Positions 6,919 through 10,978 of a DNA stretch of 10,978 nt are shown here, in pieces. A program made the translations under genes and the position numbers. The notes below the pieces were generated by a model. The model ran no database searches and was not told the origin of the DNA. It worked only from the letters and a program-made list of their open reading frames with translations. Source of the stretch: JBEHWX01 sp048498995 (GTDB taxonomy: Bacteria > Bacteroidota > Ignavibacteria > OLB7); contig JBEHWX010000147.1 in assembly GCA_048498995.1 (NCBI GenBank), positions 1 to 10,978 of the forward strand, read 5' to 3'. Position 1 is the stretch's first letter; every line of letters starts with the position of its first letter.

Positions 6919-6929
6919 ATCATCGCGAT

Positions 6930-7772
6930 ATGCAGAAGATTTCGCTCCCTCGTACCACCGGACTTTTCGCCGCAGCGTGCACGCTGGCGCTGGCCACCGC
7001 CGGGACGGCCGTGGCGCAGTCGGTCCGGATTCCGATCTACGTCACCAACGCCCGCGACCTGAAGGACACGCTGATTCTCGGCGTTGAGCCGGGGGCCACG
7101 CTCGGCATCGATAAGCCGCTCGGCGAGGAGGAGTTTCCGCCGTTCCCGCCGACGCAGGTGTTCCACTCCCGCTTCATCACCCCCTCGGGGCACCCGACCG
7201 ATCCCCCCTCGGGGCTCGGCGAGGGAACCAAGGTCGACATCCGCCCCTGGGTCGGCGCCACGCAGGCCGACACGTTCCGCATCCGGTTCCAGCCGGGAGA
7301 GAACGGATCGCCGGTGGTCTTCAGCTGGCCGGCCAACCTCGGCGGCTACGCCACCGAGATGAAGATTCGGATCGCCGGTGAGATGACCGACATGCTCACG
7401 ACCACGTCGGTGACCGTCACCGATCAGGACGTCACCACCGCGACGATCTACAAGGTCGGCACGCCGACCTCGGCCGTGGAGGAAGCGGCCGGCATGGCGA
7501 CCTACGGCTTCTGGCTCCGGCAGAACGAGCCGAACCCGGTCCGCGCCAGCCAGGGAACCGTTATCCGCTACCGGATCACCCGTCCGTCGAAAGTCTCGCT
7601 CCGGCTCTACGACGCGCTCGGCCGCATGGTGACGAGTGTGGTGGATGCCGATCAGGCCGCGGACCTCTACACGGTGAACCTCGCCACCGAGGGACTGACG
7701 CCGGGCGTCTACTATTACACGCTGATCGCCGGCCAGTTCCAGGCGAGCCGCTCCCTCGTCGTGGTCGAGTAA
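6930..7772 (+). CDS. Short secreted protein with LGEEE/PPxPP module and T9SS-type tail
   Basis: The 280-residue product starts with a signal peptide (MQKISLPRTTGLFAAACTLA, cleavage near AVA/QSV). The following 130 residues match the N-terminal module of the preceding gene. LGEEEFPPFPPTQVFHSRF aligns with LGEEELPPVPPSQVFDTRW, and further matches include LGEG, ADTFRIRFQPG, FSWPANLGGY and the threonine-rich VTVTDQDVTTATIY. The protein then passes straight into a C-terminal T9SS type A-like domain of about 85 residues (NEPNPVRAS, LYDALGRMV, LTPGVYYYTLIAG). It therefore looks like a minimal version of its neighbour without the Ig, cohesin-like and dockerin-like parts. The probable place of action is the cell surface; the binding partner is unknown. 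The start is ATG 6930 with AGGAG upstream. Only 37 bases separate it from the receptor gene, suggesting co-transcription. Confidence 0.85.
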   Translation: MQKISLPRTTGLFAAACTLALATAGTAVAQSVRIPIYVTNARDLKDTLILGVEPGATLGIDKPLGEEEFPPFPPTQVFHSRFITPSGHPTDPPSGLGEGTKVDIRPWVGATQADTFRIRFQPGENGSPVVFSWPANLGGYATEMKIRIAGEMTDMLTTTSVTVTDQDVTTATIYKVGTPTSAVEEAAGMATYGFWLRQNEPNPVRASQGTVIRYRITRPSKVSLRLYDALGRMVTSVVDADQAADLYTVNLATEGLTPGVYYYTLIAGQFQASRSLVVVE

Positions 7773-7809
7773 TCCTATACATCAATTCCATCGGGCGTAC
7801 AACGATTCC

Positions 7810-10584
7810 ATGATCCATCATCAGAACGGGAGATGGGCGACGGGGCAGCTCCGGCGGCTGAGGGCCGCCGGGGCGCTCACGCTCCTCGCCATCGCGCTTG
7901 CCACTCCTCTTCGCGGACAGAGCCAGTCGCTCGGGGAGCTGCGCGGCAAGGTCACCAGCCAGGGAACCGGTGAAACGATCATCCGGGCCTCGATCTCGGT
8001 GGTCGGCACCAAGCTGGGAGGATACTCCGACCTGAACGGCAACTATACGATCCGACGCGTCCCGAAAGGGCGCTACAGCGTGCGGGTCACCTACGTCGGA
8101 TACGCTCCCAAGGTGATCGAGGAGGTGGACGTGGCCTCCGGCGTCACCACGCTCGACGTGAACCTGGAGCCGGCGCAGGTGCAGGGAAGGGAGGTGGTGA
8201 TCACGGCCAAGGGGGGAAGCGGCACCGAGACGGCGCTCCTGGCCCAGCGGAGGAAATCCGCCTCGATCAGCGACGGCATCTCCGCCGCGCAGATCCGCCG
8301 CTCGCCGGATGCCAACAGCGGCGAGGCGCTCGCGCGCGTCACCGGACTGTCGGTGGTCGGCAGCAAGTTCGTCTACGTCCGCGGCACCAGCGAGCGCTAC
8401 AACAACACGCAGCTCAACGGCGTGTCGCTCACCAGCACCGAGCCGGACAAGCGCTCCTTCTCGTTCGACATCTTTCCGTCGAACCTGCTGGAGAACACGA
8501 TCGTCTCGAAGACCTTCACCCCGGATCTGCCGGGGGATTTCTCCGGCGGCCTGGTGCAGTTGAACACCACCGATTATCCCGACCGGCGGACGTTCCGCGC
8601 CTCGATCGGCGCCTCGTACGTCGACGGCACCACGGGGCAGGGTATGGCGTTCGGGCCGCGAGGAGGCACCGACTGGATCGGCGTCGACGACGGTGCCCGC
8701 GAGCTTCCGTCGGAGCTGCCGCGCGTGAAGATCAACACCGGCAACTTCACCCCCGCCGAGATCGGCGGGTTCACCGGGCTCTTCGCCAACGACTGGGGCA
8801 CCGGCTCGCTCACCGCTCCGGTGAACAAGAGCGTGGCCCTCTCCTACGGCGACCGGTTCGAGCTGTTCGAGAACGATCTCGGCGTGGTGGCCGGCTTCTC
8901 CTACCGGAACGGCTTCAACTATTACCCGATCCTCCGGAGCGACAGCAACCGCTTCCACTTCGAGGGAACCAACAACCAGTTCTCGACGCTCTGGGGCGGG
9001 ATCTTCAACGTCAGCTACAAGATCGGCGACCTCCACTCGGTGAGCGTGAAGACCACCTACAGCCGCACGGCGGAGGATGAGTACACCTACCTCCAGGGGA
9101 AGGATTACTACGCCACGCTGGACAAGAAGCTCTACGGCATGCACTACGTGGAGCGCGGGTTCTTCAACGGCCAGGTCAACGGCGATCACGCGCTCCCCGA
9201 CCTGCTCGGCATGCGCCTGCAGTGGCGCGCCTTCGGCTCCACCGGCTTCCGGAACGAGCCCGATTTCCGCCGCATGTCCTACGCCGATTACGATCCGACC
9301 GACACTATCCACTCGTATATCGCGCTGATCGGCAGCTCGACGCCGAACGCGCTGGCCGCCGGCCGTTTCTACTCCGGCCTGAACGATCGCCTCGGAGGCT
9401 TCGGCGCCGACCTGACGATCCCGCTGGATGAGCTGAAGTTCAAGCTCGGCACCGTGATCGAGAACAAGGCCCGGAAGTTCCGCGCCCGCTCGTTCGGCTA
9501 CACGGTGGCCCGCACGGCGCAGGGGCTGCTCGGCGCCTCGCTCGACACCCTCTTCGATCCCTCGCATATCGGCGAGGACGGGCTGCATATCGAGGAGACG
9601 ACCGCGCTCTCCGACCGCTACGACGCGGAATCCCATCTGAAGGCGTTCTACGGCATGGCAGATCTCCCCTTCACGCTGGCCGGCGCCAGCTTCCGCCTGA
9701 TCACCGGGCTTCGCGTGGAGAGCTACCGGCAGATGATCAACACGGCCGACACGAAGCCGATCAACCTCGACTCGACGGTCACCGATCTGATGCCGTCGGT
9801 GAACTTCGTCTACCAGCTCAGCCCGCAGATGAACCTGCGCCTGGCCTACAGCTCCACGGTCTCCCGTCCGGAGTTCCGCGAGTACGCGAAGTTCGCGTTC
9901 TACGACTTCACCACCGACGCGCTGGTCTACGGCAACCCGGGGCTGCGCCGTGCCAAGATCGACAACTACGATCTCCGCTACGAGGTGTTCCCGGGCGTCG
10001 GGGACCTCCTGGCGGTGAGCCTGTTCCACAAGGACTTCACCGACGCCATCGAGGAGGTGGCGCTCACCGGCGACTCGCCGGAGCGGACCTGGGCCAACGC
10101 CCAGAAGGCGCGGAACACCGGCGTGGAGCTCGAGGTCAGGAAATCGCTCGGCTTCATCGACGGGCTTCTCGAGCCGCTGTCGCTCTCGGTCAACTACACC
10201 TGGCTCGACTCGCGCGTCGACGTGGCCGGCACCGACTTCATCGCCAGCAAGGCGGGGCGCCGTCTGCAGGGACAGTCCCCCTACATGATCAACGCCGGGC
10301 TCTACTACGACAACATGGAGCTCGGCACCTCGGTCAACCTGCTGTTCAACCGGTTCGGTCCGCGCATCACGCAGGTGGCCCGCACCGACCAGCCCGACTA
10401 CATCGAGCAGCCGCGGAACGTGATCGACCTGTCGGTGGCGCAGACCTTCCTGACCAACTACGAGGTGAAGCTCGCGATCCGCGACCTGCTGGCCGAGGAT
10501 CAGGTGTTCACGCAGGATGGCAGCCCGTCGCGCATCAACGGCAAGCAGATGAGCACGACCCTTTCGGTCGCCTTCAAGTTCTGA
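7810..10584 (+). CDS. TonB-dependent outer-membrane receptor with carboxypeptidase-regulatory-like domain
   Basis: The 924-residue product imports a substrate across the outer membrane using TonB-ExbB-ExbD energy. A signal peptide covers residues 1-36 (twin Arg region, then GALTLLAIALATPL; cleavage near LRG/QSQ). Residues 42-120 are a CarboxypepD_reg-like domain (LRGKVTSQGTGE, YSDLNGNYTIRRVPKGRYSV). EVVITA at 128-133 resembles a TonB box. The plug spans about 150-258 (ARVTGLSVVGSKFVYVRG, LNGVSLTS, FTPDLPGDFSGGLVQLNT). The rest is a beta-barrel ending in the aromatic signal VAFKF. The plug motifs match a receptor type I recall beside beta-helix proteins like the one at 2464. No SusD-like partner is present in the window. 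ATG 7810 lacks a Shine-Dalgarno sequence and follows a 37-base AT-richer gap. The substrate cannot be inferred. Confidence 0.93.
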   Translation: MIHHQNGRWATGQLRRLRAAGALTLLAIALATPLRGQSQSLGELRGKVTSQGTGETIIRASISVVGTKLGGYSDLNGNYTIRRVPKGRYSVRVTYVGYAPKVIEEVDVASGVTTLDVNLEPAQVQGREVVITAKGGSGTETALLAQRRKSASISDGISAAQIRRSPDANSGEALARVTGLSVVGSKFVYVRGTSERYNNTQLNGVSLTSTEPDKRSFSFDIFPSNLLENTIVSKTFTPDLPGDFSGGLVQLNTTDYPDRRTFRASIGASYVDGTTGQGMAFGPRGGTDWIGVDDGARELPSELPRVKINTGNFTPAEIGGFTGLFANDWGTGSLTAPVNKSVALSYGDRFELFENDLGVVAGFSYRNGFNYYPILRSDSNRFHFEGTNNQFSTLWGGIFNVSYKIGDLHSVSVKTTYSRTAEDEYTYLQGKDYYATLDKKLYGMHYVERGFFNGQVNGDHALPDLLGMRLQWRAFGSTGFRNEPDFRRMSYADYDPTDTIHSYIALIGSSTPNALAAGRFYSGLNDRLGGFGADLTIPLDELKFKLGTVIENKARKFRARSFGYTVARTAQGLLGASLDTLFDPSHIGEDGLHIEETTALSDRYDAESHLKAFYGMADLPFTLAGASFRLITGLRVESYRQMINTADTKPINLDSTVTDLMPSVNFVYQLSPQMNLRLAYSSTVSRPEFREYAKFAFYDFTTDALVYGNPGLRRAKIDNYDLRYEVFPGVGDLLAVSLFHKDFTDAIEEVALTGDSPERTWANAQKARNTGVELEVRKSLGFIDGLLEPLSLSVNYTWLDSRVDVAGTDFIASKAGRRLQGQSPYMINAGLYYDNMELGTSVNLLFNRFGPRITQVARTDQPDYIEQPRNVIDLSVAQTFLTNYEVKLAIRDLLAEDQVFTQDGSPSRINGKQMSTTLSVAFKF

Positions 10585-10592
10585 CGCGCGGC

Positions 10593-10606
10593 GCTCCGAT
10601 CGGAGC
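10593..10606. repeat. Perfect palindrome after the receptor gene
   Basis: GCTCCGATCGGAGC is a perfect 14-bp inverted repeat nine bases after the receptor stop codon. A second hairpin follows: CGCGGCC (10652-10658) with GGCCGCG (10665-10671). Neither has a T-run. They may mark the transcript end, but canonical intrinsic termination is not supported. Confidence 0.35.
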
Positions 10607-10739
10607 GGCACCCGTGTCCAGACCATCGCCGGCCTCGCGTGGCGCCTCGAGCGCGGCCGCCCATGGCCGCGACCAGCAGAAGGACAATCGCGGCTTGCCA
10701 GAATGCGGGATTGCTCATTTCAAAACGGTTGCCAGGTAA

Positions 10740-10978
10740 TCCACTGCGATCGCCGGGCTCGCCAGGATCGTGCGTGACGTCGGCGTCGCCGAGGAGCTCG
10801 CGCAGGAGGCGTTGATCGCCGCCCTCGAGCAGTGGCCGGAGGAGGGCGTCCCCGACAACCCCGGCGCATGGCTCATGGGGACGGCGAAGCATCGCGCGCT
10901 CGATCACCTGAGGCGCCGAAAGCGCCTCGAGAGGAAGCACGAGCTCATCGATCGCGAGAGCGAGGCGCGGGCGGAGCT
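10740..10978 (+). CDS. ECF sigma factor (ECF42-like), N-terminus missing, runs off the window
   Basis: The frame reads AIAGLARIVRDVGVAEELAQ, then ALIAALEQWPEEGVPDNPGAW, LMGTAKHRALDHLRRRKRLE. This is the region 2 signature of RpoE-like extracytoplasmic-function sigma factors, closest to the ECF42 type (core helix, promoter -10 recognition and the DHLRRR helix). Family members normally have another 15-30 residues before this point, ending in something like VWRIESARLI. Here an in-frame TAA sits at 10737-10739, immediately upstream. The only standard start is GTG 10770, which would remove the first conserved residues. I found no continuation of the N-terminus in another frame. It may be a truncated pseudogene, have a frameshift or assembly error, or use a rare start (ATC 10749). 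The 3' end lies beyond the window. Confidence 0.75.

Larger units (their letters stand above)
6667..6929. other. 263-bp intergenic region inside the cluster
   Basis: The region starts right after the modular protein and contains one very large hairpin (6729-6777). The rest (6778-6900) is GC-rich with no recognisable gene. Its last 40 bases are AT-richer and carry the ribosome binding site of the next gene. Confidence 0.45.

Noticed and set aside
7576..10626. A 1016-codon open frame on the minus strand antisense to the receptor
   Set aside because: It mirrors the strongly coding receptor. High G+C third positions remove stops from the antisense frame, and its translation is Val/Ala/Arg/Gly-rich low complexity with no recognisable domain.

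Overview
The window is a GC-rich (roughly two thirds G+C by eye) bacterial segment. Every confidently called gene lies on the + strand. Three traits point to the Fibrobacteres-Chlorobi-Bacteroidetes (FCB) superphylum: C-terminal modules resembling type IX secretion (T9SS) sorting domains, a TonB-dependent receptor with a carboxypeptidase-regulatory-like N-terminal domain, and start codons that often lack a Shine-Dalgarno sequence. The high G+C fits a GC-rich FCB-affiliated lineage such as Gemmatimonadota or Candidatus Eisenbacteria better than ordinary Bacteroidota. That placement is inference.

Layout. Positions 203-1057 encode a trimeric-type purine nucleoside phosphorylase. About 700 bases without a convincing gene follow. 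They hold a five-copy 22-bp tandem repeat (1276-1385) and a lower-GC patch with a 10-bp palindrome. A small gene of unknown function (88 residues) lies at 1760-2026. It is followed by a hairpin-rich stretch that ends in a strong intrinsic terminator (2218-2266).

The main content is a four-gene cluster at 2464-10584: (1) a secreted beta-helix-like protein ending in two tandem GWNLI modules; (2) a 775-residue secreted modular protein with an LGEEE/PPxPP module, an ASH-like Ig domain, a cohesin-like region, a dockerin-like pair of EF-hand loops, a second cohesin-like region and a T9SS type A-like tail; (3) a 280-residue protein that joins the same N-terminal module directly to a sorting-like tail; (4) a 924-residue TonB-dependent receptor. 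The beta-helix protein and the receptor resemble a pair I recall from Bacteroidota. The two modular proteins between them suggest a cell-surface assembly serving uptake across the outer membrane. The substrate cannot be read from the sequence.

After the receptor come about 150 bases with small hairpins. The window then ends inside an ECF sigma factor of the ECF42 type. Its reading frame is closed by a stop just upstream of the conserved region, so its usual N-terminus is missing.
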